Below are positions 46,354-54,310 of a stretch of 64,000 nucleotides of DNA, in pieces. Numbering within the stretch: position 1 is the first letter of the stretch; each line of letters begins with the position of its first letter. The stretch is from positions 372,001-436,000 of the forward strand of contig CAVYGS010000005.1 of the NCBI GenBank assembly GCA_963768185.1, read 5' to 3'. The notes beneath the pieces were generated by a model. It ran no database searches, had not been told where the DNA came from, and saw nothing but the letters and a program-made list of their open reading frames with translations. The translations under genes were made by a program, and so were the position numbers. The DNA comes from Palsa-461 sp963768185 (lineage in GTDB: Bacteria; Actinomycetota; Acidimicrobiia; Acidimicrobiales; RAAP-2).

Positions 46354-47256
46354 TCAGTAGCCGAGCCGGTCCAGCGCCTCGGCCCGCTGCTGCCAGTGCG
46401 GCTCGACCCGGACGAAGAGCTCCAGGTAGGCGCCATCGGGGAGCTGGGCCCGCACCGCCGTGCCGACGTCCTTCAGGACCTCGCCCCCGGTCCCGATGAC
46501 GATCCCCTTCTGGGACTCCCGCTCGACGAGGATCTCGCAGCGGATGCGTGGCCATTCCCACTCGCTGACCACGCACGCGATCGAATGCGGCAGCTCTTCG
46601 CGCGCCCGCTTCAAGAGCTGCTCGCGCACGAGCTCGGCCACCGCGACGGCCTCGGGCAGGTCGCTCACCATCTCGGGCGGGAAGTAGGCGGGGCCCTCGG
46701 GCAGGAGGCCGAGCACGGCGTCGACGAGCGGGCCGACCCCCTCGCCGGTGGTGGCGGCGAGCGGAAAGTACTCCGCCGCCTGAGCGACGGCGGCCGCGGC
46801 GCCCGCTCCGAGTTCCCTAACGGTCGCCGCGCCCTCGCTCAGGCGCTCGAGCACCTGGGCACGACGCGCCCGGTCGACCTTGTTCACGACCACCAGCAGG
46901 CCAGCGTCGGAGTCGTGGCCGCCGAGCGCGCCGAGTGCGTTGGTGAGCACCAGGCGGTCGCCGGGTCCGACCGGTGCGGTCGCGTCCAGCACGGCGATCA
47001 CCACGTCCACGTCGCGCAGTGACGCCATGGCCGTGTCGTTCAGCCGGCCGCCGAGGGCGTTGCGCGGCTTGTGCAACCCCGGGGTGTCGACGAAGACGGC
47101 CTGCGCGTCGGGCCCGTGCAGGACGCCGCGGACACTGAAGCGCGTGGTGTTGGGCCGCGACGAGGTGATCGAGACCTTGGTGCCCACCATCGCGTTGAGC
47201 AGGGTCGACTTGCCGACGTTGGGCCGGCCCACGATGGCGACGAAGCCGCTGTGCAT
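46354..47256 (-). CDS. era: GTPase Era
   Basis: This essential ribosome-assembly GTPase binds the 16S rRNA 3' end. G1 GRPNVGKST, G2 region TTRF, G3 DTPG, G4 NKVD and a C-terminal KH domain with GIVIGTGGEVLKDVG are all present. 300 aa from ATG 47256, which lies 1 bp after the upstream CNNM stop (TGAGATG). A frame continues upstream but overlaps that gene in a non-coding frame. Confidence 0.95.
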   Translation of the reverse strand: MHSGFVAIVGRPNVGKSTLLNAMVGTKVSITSSRPNTTRFSVRGVLHGPDAQAVFVDTPGLHKPRNALGGRLNDTAMASLRDVDVVIAVLDATAPVGPGDRLVLTNALGALGGHDSDAGLLVVVNKVDRARRAQVLERLSEGAATVRELGAGAAAAVAQAAEYFPLAATTGEGVGPLVDAVLGLLPEGPAYFPPEMVSDLPEAVAVAELVREQLLKRAREELPHSIACVVSEWEWPRIRCEILVERESQKGIVIGTGGEVLKDVGTAVRAQLPDGAYLELFVRVEPHWQQRAEALDRLGY

Positions 47257-47257
47257 C

Positions 47258-48562
47258 TCAGTCGTCTTGGTCGTGGTGCTCGCGGGTCGGCGCGCCGGTG
47301 GGCTCGATGCGGACCCGGGCGATGCGGCGCCCCTGGACCCGCTCGGCGACGAGGCGCAGCCCGTCGACGGTGACCGACTCGCCCTCGGTCGGGACCCGCC
47401 CGGCCATGTCCAAGAAAAGCCCACCCACGCTGTCCCAGCCGCCCTCGGGCAGCTCGGTGCCGAGGAGCTCGGCCGCGTCGTCGATCGGCATCCGGCCGGC
47501 CACGACGATCCCGCCGCCGTCGAGGCGCTCGACGCCGGGCTCCTCCACGTCGAACTCGTCGACGATCTCGCCGACCAGCTCCTCGATGAGGTCCTCCAGG
47601 GCGACCAGGCCGACGGTCCCGCCGTATTCGTCGACGACGATCGCCAGGTGGAACTTGGCCTCCTGCATCTCGCGCAGCATCGAGGCGACCCGCTTGGTCT
47701 CGGGCACGAAGTGGGCCGAGCGCACATGCTCGGCGACCGGCTCGGGCCCGCGCCCCTCGTGCTCGCGGCGCATGAGGTCCTTTGCATAGGCAATGCCCAC
47801 CACGTCGTCGACGTTCTCGCGGTAAACCGGGATCCGGCTGTAGCCGGCGGCGAGCGCCTGGCGGAGCGCTTCGGAGACGCTGGCGTCGGCCTCGGCGGTG
47901 ACCATGTCGGGCCTCGGCACCATCACCTCGCGCACGACCGTGTCGCCGAAATCGATGATCGAGTGGATGAAGGCGCGCTCCTCGGTCTCGATCACGTCCT
48001 CGGCGTGCGCGACGTCGGCCATCGCGAGGAGCTCGGACTCGGTTACGGCCTGGGCGGCTCCTGCGTCGCCGCGTCGCCCGATGATGAGGTTGGCCATCCC
48101 GATCAGCACCTTGGAGGCCGCCCGGACCGGGGGGAACCGCACCAGCGCGGCGACCAGCGGCGCGCTGAACAGCGCTGCGGTTTCGGGGTTGTGCACCGCC
48201 CAGTTCTTGGGGACCGCCTCGAAGAAGACGAAGATCACGACGACCTCGAAGACGACGCCCAGCACCACCCCGATCGGGCCGAACCACTGCTCAGCCAGGA
48301 CACCGACCAAGGTGGCCGAGACCAGCTGGCAGACGAGGACGAGGAGCAGGATCGGGTTCAAGAACCGCTCGGGCCGCTCCACCAGCCGGGCCAGCGGGCG
48401 CGAACCGCGGCGGTGTTGATCCGAGAGCGCCCTGGCCTTCACCCGGCTGGTGCGCACCAGGCTGGTCTCGGCCAGGGCGAGGACGCCCGAGCCGAGTAGG
48501 AGCACGACGATGACGGCGAGCAGGGCGGCGTCGACCGGCCGCCAGCCGGTGGCCGCGACCAT
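47258..48562 (-). CDS. CNNM/CorC-family membrane protein with CBS domains
   Basis: This 434-residue transporter-like protein (TlyC/YhdP/HlyC-CorC group) is linked to Mg2+/Co2+ efflux. It has an N-terminal DUF21 membrane domain with about four helices (from WRPVDAALLAVIVVLLLGSG), a paired CBS module (VMVPRPDMV ... YSRIPVYREN ... VVDEYGGTVGLV) and the C-terminal CorC_HlyC domain. ATG 48562 shares its first base with the ybeY stop (TGATG). Confidence 0.92.
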   Translation of the reverse strand: MVAATGWRPVDAALLAVIVVLLLGSGVLALAETSLVRTSRVKARALSDQHRRGSRPLARLVERPERFLNPILLLVLVCQLVSATLVGVLAEQWFGPIGVVLGVVFEVVVIFVFFEAVPKNWAVHNPETAALFSAPLVAALVRFPPVRAASKVLIGMANLIIGRRGDAGAAQAVTESELLAMADVAHAEDVIETEERAFIHSIIDFGDTVVREVMVPRPDMVTAEADASVSEALRQALAAGYSRIPVYRENVDDVVGIAYAKDLMRREHEGRGPEPVAEHVRSAHFVPETKRVASMLREMQEAKFHLAIVVDEYGGTVGLVALEDLIEELVGEIVDEFDVEEPGVERLDGGGIVVAGRMPIDDAAELLGTELPEGGWDSVGGLFLDMAGRVPTEGESVTVDGLRLVAERVQGRRIARVRIEPTGAPTREHHDQDD

Positions 48563-49066
48563 CACAGCGCGCTCGAGTGGAACGCCGCCAGCAGCTCCTG
48601 CTCGAGCGCCTCCATGGCCTCGGCGTCGGCGTCCGCCTCGTGGTCCATGCCCAGCAGGTGGAGGATCCCATGCACCACCAAGAGGGCGATCTCGTCGTCG
48701 TAGGCGACCGAGCGCTCGCTCGCGTGACGCGCCGCCACCGCTGGACACACCACGACGTCGCCCAGCAGCAGGGGCGGCGCGTCCTCGGGGTCGACCCCCG
48801 GTCCGGTCCCGCCCATGTCCGGGAACCGGCCACCGGGAAGCGGGTCGTCCTCGACCGGAAAGGCGAGCACGTCGGTCGCCCCCGGACGGTCCAAGAACCG
48901 CTCGTTCAGCGCAGCGATGGCGGTCTCGTCGACGAAGAGCAGCGACACCTCGGCACCGCCGCGCACGCCCGCGCGACTCGAGGACCGAGCGGGCCAGCGT
49001 GCTCCAGCGTTCGAGCTCGACCGGCGCGTCGGACTGCTCGTCGGCCGCGAAGACGTCAACGGCCAT
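48562..49066 (-). CDS. ybeY: Endoribonuclease YbeY, apparent frameshift
   Basis: This metal-dependent RNase is needed for 16S rRNA maturation. The zinc motif HGILHLLGMDHE is intact near the C-terminus. The N-terminus (MAVDVFAADEQSD ... VLESRG, ATG 49066) is in a different frame: the expected CGCGGCG reads CGCGGGCG at ~48972-48980, one extra G in a run. After repair the protein is ~168 aa and its stop overlaps the CNNM start exactly. It overlaps the phoH end by 11 bp. Confidence 0.9.
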
Positions 49067-50078
49067 CGCTCGCCGACCCGCCCCGCTCGGCGTGCTCGTA
49101 GGCGTCGATGATGTCGGCCACGATCTTGTGCCGCACGACGTCGCTGCGGGTCAGATGCACGAAGGCGACGTCTTCCACGCCGCCGAGCACGTCCTCCAAC
49201 CCGACGAGACCCGAGCGGCCGCCGGGCACGTCGATCTGGGTGATGTCGCCGGTGACGACGCACTTGGAGCCGAAGCCGATGCGGGTCAAGAACATCTTCA
49301 TCTGCTCGGGCGTCGTGTTCTGCGCCTCGTCCAAGATGATGAACGACGAGTTGAGCGTCCGGCCCCGCATGAATGCGAGCGGGGCCACCTCCACGGTGCC
49401 GCGGTCAAGCAGACGCTGCGCGCCCTCGGGGTCCAAGAGGTCGTAGAGGGCGTCGTAGAGGGGACGCAGGTACGGATCGACCTTGGCCATCAAGTCGCCG
49501 GGGAGGAACCCGAGGCGCTCCCCCGCCTCGACGGCGGGGCGGGTGAGGATGATCCGCTTCACCTGGCGCGACTGGAGCGCCTGGACCGCCAGGGCGACGG
49601 CCAGGTACGACTTGCCCGTCCCGGCCGGGCCGATCCCGATCGTGACGACGTTCTCGGCGATGGCGTCGGTGTAGCGCTTCTGGCCGGCCGAGCGCGGGCG
49701 AATGGTCCGGCCCTTCGCCGAGCGGAGGATCTCGGCGTTCAACACCTCCGACGGCGAGAGGTCCTCGCGCACCATGTCGATCGTGCGGGCAACCTTGGAC
49801 GCGTCGAGGCCCTGGCCCGACTGCAGCACGCGCACCAGCTCGTCGAAGAGCCGGATGACGCGGGTGGCGTCGGGACCCTCGGCGGCGATGCGGTTGCCCT
49901 GCACGCTGATGCGGGTGCCGGGGAAGCCCGACTCGATGACCCGCAGCAGCTCGTCCTGGGAGCCGAGCAGCCCCGGCATCAGGTGGTTGTGGGCGACCAG
50001 CAGCTCGGCACACGGCGGCGCGAGCTCGTCCAAGGCGTCCTCGAGCTCGCCGCTCGAGGCGCGGCCGGTCGCGCTCAC
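49056..50078 (-). CDS. ybeZ: PhoH-like ATPase (YbeZ)
   Basis: This ATPase works with YbeY in RNA processing. 340 aa: an N-terminal KH-like region, then the P-loop domain with Walker A GPAGTGKSYLA and Walker B FIILDEAQNTT; the VVTGDITQID motif is characteristic. GTG 50078 overlaps the HIT stop (GTGA). Confidence 0.94.
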   Translation of the reverse strand: MSATGRASSGELEDALDELAPPCAELLVAHNHLMPGLLGSQDELLRVIESGFPGTRISVQGNRIAAEGPDATRVIRLFDELVRVLQSGQGLDASKVARTIDMVREDLSPSEVLNAEILRSAKGRTIRPRSAGQKRYTDAIAENVVTIGIGPAGTGKSYLAVALAVQALQSRQVKRIILTRPAVEAGERLGFLPGDLMAKVDPYLRPLYDALYDLLDPEGAQRLLDRGTVEVAPLAFMRGRTLNSSFIILDEAQNTTPEQMKMFLTRIGFGSKCVVTGDITQIDVPGGRSGLVGLEDVLGGVEDVAFVHLTRSDVVRHKIVADIIDAYEHAERGGSASDGR

Positions 50079-50425
50079 CCGGGCGGCCAGGTCATCGGGC
50101 GGCCGCCGACCACGTGCAGGTGGAGGTGCGGCACCGAGTTGGCGCTGTCCCGGCCGATGTTGAAGACGAGCCGGTAGCCGCGCTCTTCCCCCGCGATGCC
50201 CTCGGCGCTCGCGACCTCGCGGGCCGCGACCACCATCGCGGCCAGATCCTCGGCGTCTTCGCGCTCGACGGTCGAGGCATTGACGATGTGTCGGCGGGGC
50301 ACGACCAGGACGTGCACCGGGGCGACCGGGTTGATGTCTCTGAACGCGACCGTGCGGTCCGTCTCGTGCACCACCTCGGCGGGCACCTTCCCGGCCACGA
50401 TCCCGCAGAACAGACAGTCATCCAT
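50075..50425 (-). CDS. HIT-family nucleotide hydrolase/transferase
   Basis: This 116-residue histidine-triad protein has an N-terminal zinc-type CLFCGI and the catalytic triad VPHLHLHVVGG. It cleaves nucleoside phosphoramidates or adenylates. ATG 50425 overlaps the upstream HTH gene by 8 bp. A common partner in the dnaJ-phoH-ybeY cluster. Confidence 0.94.
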   Translation of the reverse strand: MDDCLFCGIVAGKVPAEVVHETDRTVAFRDINPVAPVHVLVVPRRHIVNASTVEREDAEDLAAMVVAAREVASAEGIAGEERGYRLVFNIGRDSANSVPHLHLHVVGGRPMTWPPG

Positions 50426-50651
50426 GTTCGCCGGCCCCCTTGCGCGCCGGATACAGGTGTTCCAGGGTCCCGGGCTCGATGCGCCGGGACTCGATGAAGG
50501 CATCGAGGTCGCTCTCCATCAGCCGGATCACCCGCCCGAAGCGATACACGCTGAGCTCGCCGCCGTCGATGAACCGATACAGGCTGCGCAGCGTCACCCC
50601 GAGCCTCGCCGAGGCCTCCTTGGTGCTCAGCCACCGGACGCCCTCGACCAT
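50418..50651 (-). CDS. Small MerR-like/excisionase-type HTH protein
   Basis: From ATG 50651 (MVEGVRWLSTKEASARLG) this is a 77-residue winged-helix DNA-binding protein of the HTH_17 type, similar in size and layout to BldC. An upstream in-frame start at 50708 would give 96 aa. The HTH (STKEASARLGVTLRSLYRFI) fills the N-terminal half. It lies between dnaJ and HIT in the operon and may be a regulator of unknown targets. Confidence 0.78.
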   Translation of the reverse strand: MVEGVRWLSTKEASARLGVTLRSLYRFIDGGELSVYRFGRVIRLMESDLDAFIESRRIEPGTLEHLYPARKGAGEHG

Positions 50652-50759
50652 CAGGGTCGGTCTTCCATGTCCTTGCAAGCCTACGAGAACCTCCTGGCTG
50701 GTCGTCACCGCTGTGTTCGCTCAGCGGGCGCGGAGCCGGGAGACGGTCGGCGGGTGCCC

Positions 50760-51893
50760 TCAGCCGAAGACCGAACGGATGCGAGAGAACACGCCGTCCC
50801 CCCCGTCGGGGGTCTCCAGTTCCTCGCCGCGTTCGGCGGCCAGCTGGGCGAGGAGCTCTTCTTGCTTCGCCGTCAGGCCCGTCGGGGTGTCGACCACCAG
50901 GTGGACGTAGAGATCGCCCCGCCCCCGGCCGCGCAGGTGCGGGACCCCGCCGCCCTTCAGGCGGACCACGTGACCGCTCTGGGTGCCGGCCTCGACGGTG
51001 ATCTCGGTCGGCTCCTCGATCGTCGCCACCGAGAGCTTGGTCCCGAGGGCGGCCTGCGTCATGCCGACATGGACCGAGGTGTGCACGTCGTCGCCCATCC
51101 GCTGGAATCGCTCGTCGGCCTCGACCTGGAGCTGCACGAAGAGCGAGCCGTTGGGCCCGCCACGCGGGCCGGCCGGGCCGCGCTCGGCCAAGCGGAGCGT
51201 CGAGCCGTCCTCGACCCCGGCGGGCACCTCGACGGTGAAGGTGCGATCGTTCATGCGCCGGCCTTCGCCGCCGCAGGCCTCGCACGGTGTCGGGGTGAGC
51301 TCGCCCGTGCCCTTGCAGCGCGCACAGGCGACCGCGGTGACGACCTGGCCGAGCAACGACTGGCGGATGCGCCGGGTCTCCCCGGCCCCCTGGCAGTCCG
51401 GGCACGTCACCGCGTGCGTGCCGGGGGCCGCGCCGGAGCCACCGCAGACGTCGCAGGTGACGGGCAACCGGACCGAGATTTCCTTCTCGGCACCGAACAC
51501 CGCCTCGGTGAAGCTGAGCCGGAGCCCGATCTCGGCGTCGGAGCCGGGCATGGGTCCCCGCCGCCCGCCGCCCCGGGACCCCATCGAGCCGAAGAACGCC
51601 TCGAAGATGTCGCTCAGGCCGGCCTCGAAGTCGAAGGTCATGCCGCCCGGCCCCTGCCCGAAGACCCCGGCGGGGCCATAGCGGTCGTAGCGGGCCCGGC
51701 GCTCGGGATCCCGCAGGACCTCGTAGGCCAGCGAGACCTCCTTGAAGCGGGCCTCAGCCGCGGTGTCGCCGCCGTTGGCGTCGGGATGCAGCTCCCGGGC
51801 CTTCTGCCGGTAGGCCCGCTTGATCTCGGCCTCCGACGCGTCGTGGGACACCCCGAGGAGCTCGTAGAGGTCGAGGCCGTCAATCGTCGCCAC
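50760..51893 (-). CDS. dnaJ: Chaperone DnaJ
   Basis: This DnaK co-chaperone has 377 aa. The J domain (1-70) has the HPD triad in ARELHPDANGG; a Gly/Phe region follows, then four zinc repeats (CDVCGGSG, CPDCQGAG, CARCKGTG, CEACGGEG) and a C-terminal substrate domain. ATG 51893 overlaps the hrcA stop by 14 bp, so it is expressed with the heat-shock repressor. Confidence 0.95.
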   Translation of the reverse strand: MATIDGLDLYELLGVSHDASEAEIKRAYRQKARELHPDANGGDTAAEARFKEVSLAYEVLRDPERRARYDRYGPAGVFGQGPGGMTFDFEAGLSDIFEAFFGSMGSRGGGRRGPMPGSDAEIGLRLSFTEAVFGAEKEISVRLPVTCDVCGGSGAAPGTHAVTCPDCQGAGETRRIRQSLLGQVVTAVACARCKGTGELTPTPCEACGGEGRRMNDRTFTVEVPAGVEDGSTLRLAERGPAGPRGGPNGSLFVQLQVEADERFQRMGDDVHTSVHVGMTQAALGTKLSVATIEEPTEITVEAGTQSGHVVRLKGGGVPHLRGRGRGDLYVHLVVDTPTGLTAKQEELLAQLAAERGEELETPDGGDGVFSRIRSVFG

Positions 51894-52948
51894 GGGCCCT
51901 CCGGTTCATCCGGTCGCTCAGCTCGGAGCTGACGAGGTGGGCGGCGGCGAGCGCCTGCGAGTAGTTCATGCGGGTCGGCCCGAGGAGACCGACCGCGCCG
52001 GTCTCGTTGTCACCGAACGCCACCGGGGCGACGACCACGGCGCACGACGCAAGCGGCTCGAAACCGTGCTCGGTGCCGATGGCAACCGAGAGCCCTCGGT
52101 CGAGGACGTCGCGCAGCAGGGTCACGACGACCAGCTGCTGCTCGAGGATGCCCAGCACCGAGCGGACCGTCTCGACCGCTTCGAACGACTCGGCGAGGCG
52201 AGACGGCCCACCCATGTAGACCTGGTCGCTCTCCTCGGCCGCCGCGATCTCGCGTCAGCGCGCGAGACACCGACTCGGCGACGCGCCCACTGAGCCCGGC
52301 TCGCCCGACGTGGGAAGCCGCCGTGGTGAGGTCGCTTCCGACCGCGACGCGCTGAAGGAGCGCCACCTCGCCCGCGAGCTGCTCTTCGCTCAGTTCCTCG
52401 CCGAACTCGAGCGTCCGCTTCTCGACGGTGCCGTCGGACAGCACGACCACGAGGAGCACCAGACGAGGCGCGAGCGACACCAGCTGGACCGAGCGCACGG
52501 TCGCCGACCCGTGCGACGGGCTGACGACGACGGCGGCATACGGCGTGAGCTGGGAGAGGAGCATCGAGGCCCGCTCGAGCATGTCCTCCATTTCGCCGTG
52601 GACCCGGTCGAAGAACCGCTTGACCCGCTGACGCTCGGCCGCCACCAAAAGCCCCGGGGGCGCCAGGTGGTCGACGAAGAACCGGTAGCCCTTGTCGGTC
52701 GGGATCCGCCCGGCGCTCGTGTGGGGCTGCACCAGGTACCCCTCCCGCTCAAGCGCCACCATGTCGGAACGGACGGTCGCCGACGACACGTTGACCCCGG
52801 GCGCGCCGGCCACGGACGCGGACCCGACGGGGGCGGCGCTACCGATGTACTCGGAGACCACCGCCTCGAGGATCGCAGCACGCCGAGCGTCCAGCTGATC
52901 GGTCGTGGGGCGCTCGCGCGCCGTGGGGGGAGGCGAAGTGGGGGCCAT
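51880..52948 (-). CDS. hrcA: Heat-inducible transcription repressor HrcA, apparent frameshift
   Basis: HrcA represses chaperone genes at CIRCE sites. It has a winged-helix N-terminus (VSSATVRSDMVALEREGYL, PHTSAGRIPTDKGYRFFVD) and a GAF-like dimer domain. At ~52250-52258 two bases seem missing (CTGACGCGAGATC for expected CTGACGCGCGAGATC). The C-terminus (QVYMGGPSRLAESF ... VGLLGPTRMNYSQA) is in another frame. ATG 52948 or GTG 52954 starts. About 355 aa repaired. Overlaps dnaJ. Confidence 0.9.
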
Positions 52949-52954
52949 GTGCAC

Positions 52955-52981
52955 CTGGCACTTGAGTCTACCGACTGCCAG
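52955..52981. promoter_or_regulatory. CIRCE-like inverted repeat directly upstream of hrcA
   Basis: CTGGCACTT-N9-GACTGCCAG matches the CIRCE consensus TTAGCACTC-N9-GAGTGCTAA at 12 of 18 arm positions with the exact 9-base spacer. It begins immediately upstream of the GTG and 7 bp from the ATG of hrcA, where autoregulation would be expected. The closeness leaves no room for a ribosome site, hinting at a leaderless transcript. Confidence 0.6.
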
Positions 52982-53067
52982 TTTCGATCGACGGAGGGCC
53001 TTTCGCCCTGCCTGGGACGCCCGGAGATGCTCGATAGGGTGGTGACCGCACCCGGGGGGGTCGCCAA

Positions 53068-54297
53068 ATGCCGTGTCGCCTCACTCAGCTGGTCCGCCGC
53101 GCTGCGCTGCTCGCCGGCCTCGGCACCGCGCTCGTCGCGACCGGGACTTTCACGGCGAGCGCTGCGTCGGCCGTCCGTCTGCCGAGCTTCTACTCGGTGC
53201 CGGCACAGATCCCGAAGACGGCGGGCGCCGTCATCAAGACCCAACGGATCAGCACCGACGGGCTCGACGCGTCGGCCATCTACCGGGTCATGTACGTCTC
53301 CAAGACCGTCTTCAACAAGCCGGTCGCCGTGACCGGGCTCATCTTCGTGCCGCTCGCCTCGCCCCCTCCCGGCGGCTACCCCGTCGTGTCGTGGGGGCAC
53401 GGCACCAACGGCATGGCCGACATCTGTGCGCCCTCGCTCCAGCCGGCCTCGGCGGTCCCCGAGATCAACCAGCTCCTGCAACAGGGCTGGCTGGTGACGG
53501 CCAGCGACTACCAGGGCCTCGGGACGCCAGGTCTGCTCCCCTATCTGGTGGGCGAGGTCGCGGCGCGCAACACGATCGACATCGTGCGCGCCGCCCACAA
53601 CTTCCACAAGGTGCACACGAGCACCAATTACATCGTGTGGGGGCACTCTGAGGGCGGCCAGACCGCGATGTTCAGCCTGCACATCGGCGCCTCCTACGCG
53701 CCGGACCTCCACCTGAAGGGCGTCGTCGCCGGCGCGCCGCCCTCGCAGTTCGACCTCATCTACAACTTCTTGACCACCAGCCCGTACCGCTACTACCTAT
53801 ACATGGCCGGGTTCGGGTACGAGACGGCGTATGGACCCAAGTTGGCGCCCCTGAAGGAGATCCTCACCCCGCTCGCGCTCAAAGAGGAGCCGATCCTGAA
53901 CCGCGGCTGCGACAACTACCTCGAGAGCCACATCGACAAGTTCACGCTGCAGCAGTTCGTGAAGGTCAACCCGTTCACGGTGCCGGCGTGGAAGAAGTTG
54001 CTGGCGGAGAACGACCCGGCCGATTTCAAGACCCCCGTCGCGGCACCCCTGCTCATCTACCAGGGTGGCGCCGACGAGCAGATTCCGCCGATCTCCACCC
54101 AGATCCTGACCCAGCAGCTGTGCGCCACCGGCCAGGACGTCGAGCGATGGATCTATCCGGGTCTCAGTCACACCGGGGTGATCGCGCCGGCCTCGAGCTC
54201 CTTCATCCACTGGATGGCCGACCGCTTCGCCAACGAGCCCAACCCCGACCCCTACGTGCCCACCGGCTTCCCGGGGATCACGACCACCACCTGCTGA
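53068..54297 (+). CDS. Secreted lipase-family (LIP) alpha/beta hydrolase
   Basis: This 409-residue protein has an N-terminal signal peptide (RRAALLAGLGTALVATG, likely cleavage after ASAASA, ~residue 34), then an alpha/beta-hydrolase fold: SWGHGTNG oxyanion region, nucleophile elbow GHSEGGQ (~195), acid in GGADEQIP, His in GLSHTG (~370). It resembles secretory triacylglycerol lipases of the LIP family (PF03583). It would act outside the cell on esters or lipids. It stands alone, convergent with lepA. Confidence 0.88.
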   Translation: MPCRLTQLVRRAALLAGLGTALVATGTFTASAASAVRLPSFYSVPAQIPKTAGAVIKTQRISTDGLDASAIYRVMYVSKTVFNKPVAVTGLIFVPLASPPPGGYPVVSWGHGTNGMADICAPSLQPASAVPEINQLLQQGWLVTASDYQGLGTPGLLPYLVGEVAARNTIDIVRAAHNFHKVHTSTNYIVWGHSEGGQTAMFSLHIGASYAPDLHLKGVVAGAPPSQFDLIYNFLTTSPYRYYLYMAGFGYETAYGPKLAPLKEILTPLALKEEPILNRGCDNYLESHIDKFTLQQFVKVNPFTVPAWKKLLAENDPADFKTPVAAPLLIYQGGADEQIPPISTQILTQQLCATGQDVERWIYPGLSHTGVIAPASSSFIHWMADRFANEPNPDPYVPTGFPGITTTTC

Positions 54298-54310
54298 ACC
54301 GTCGGTTCAG
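54294..54310. terminator. Hairpin shared by the convergent lipase and lepA stop codons
   Basis: CTGAACC-GTC-GGTTCAG is a perfect 7-bp stem with a 3-base loop. The lipase TGA (54295-54297) and, on the other strand, the lepA TGA (54309-54307) both lie in the stem, in mirror positions. It could act as a bidirectional terminator, although there is no T-run on either side. Confidence 0.45.
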
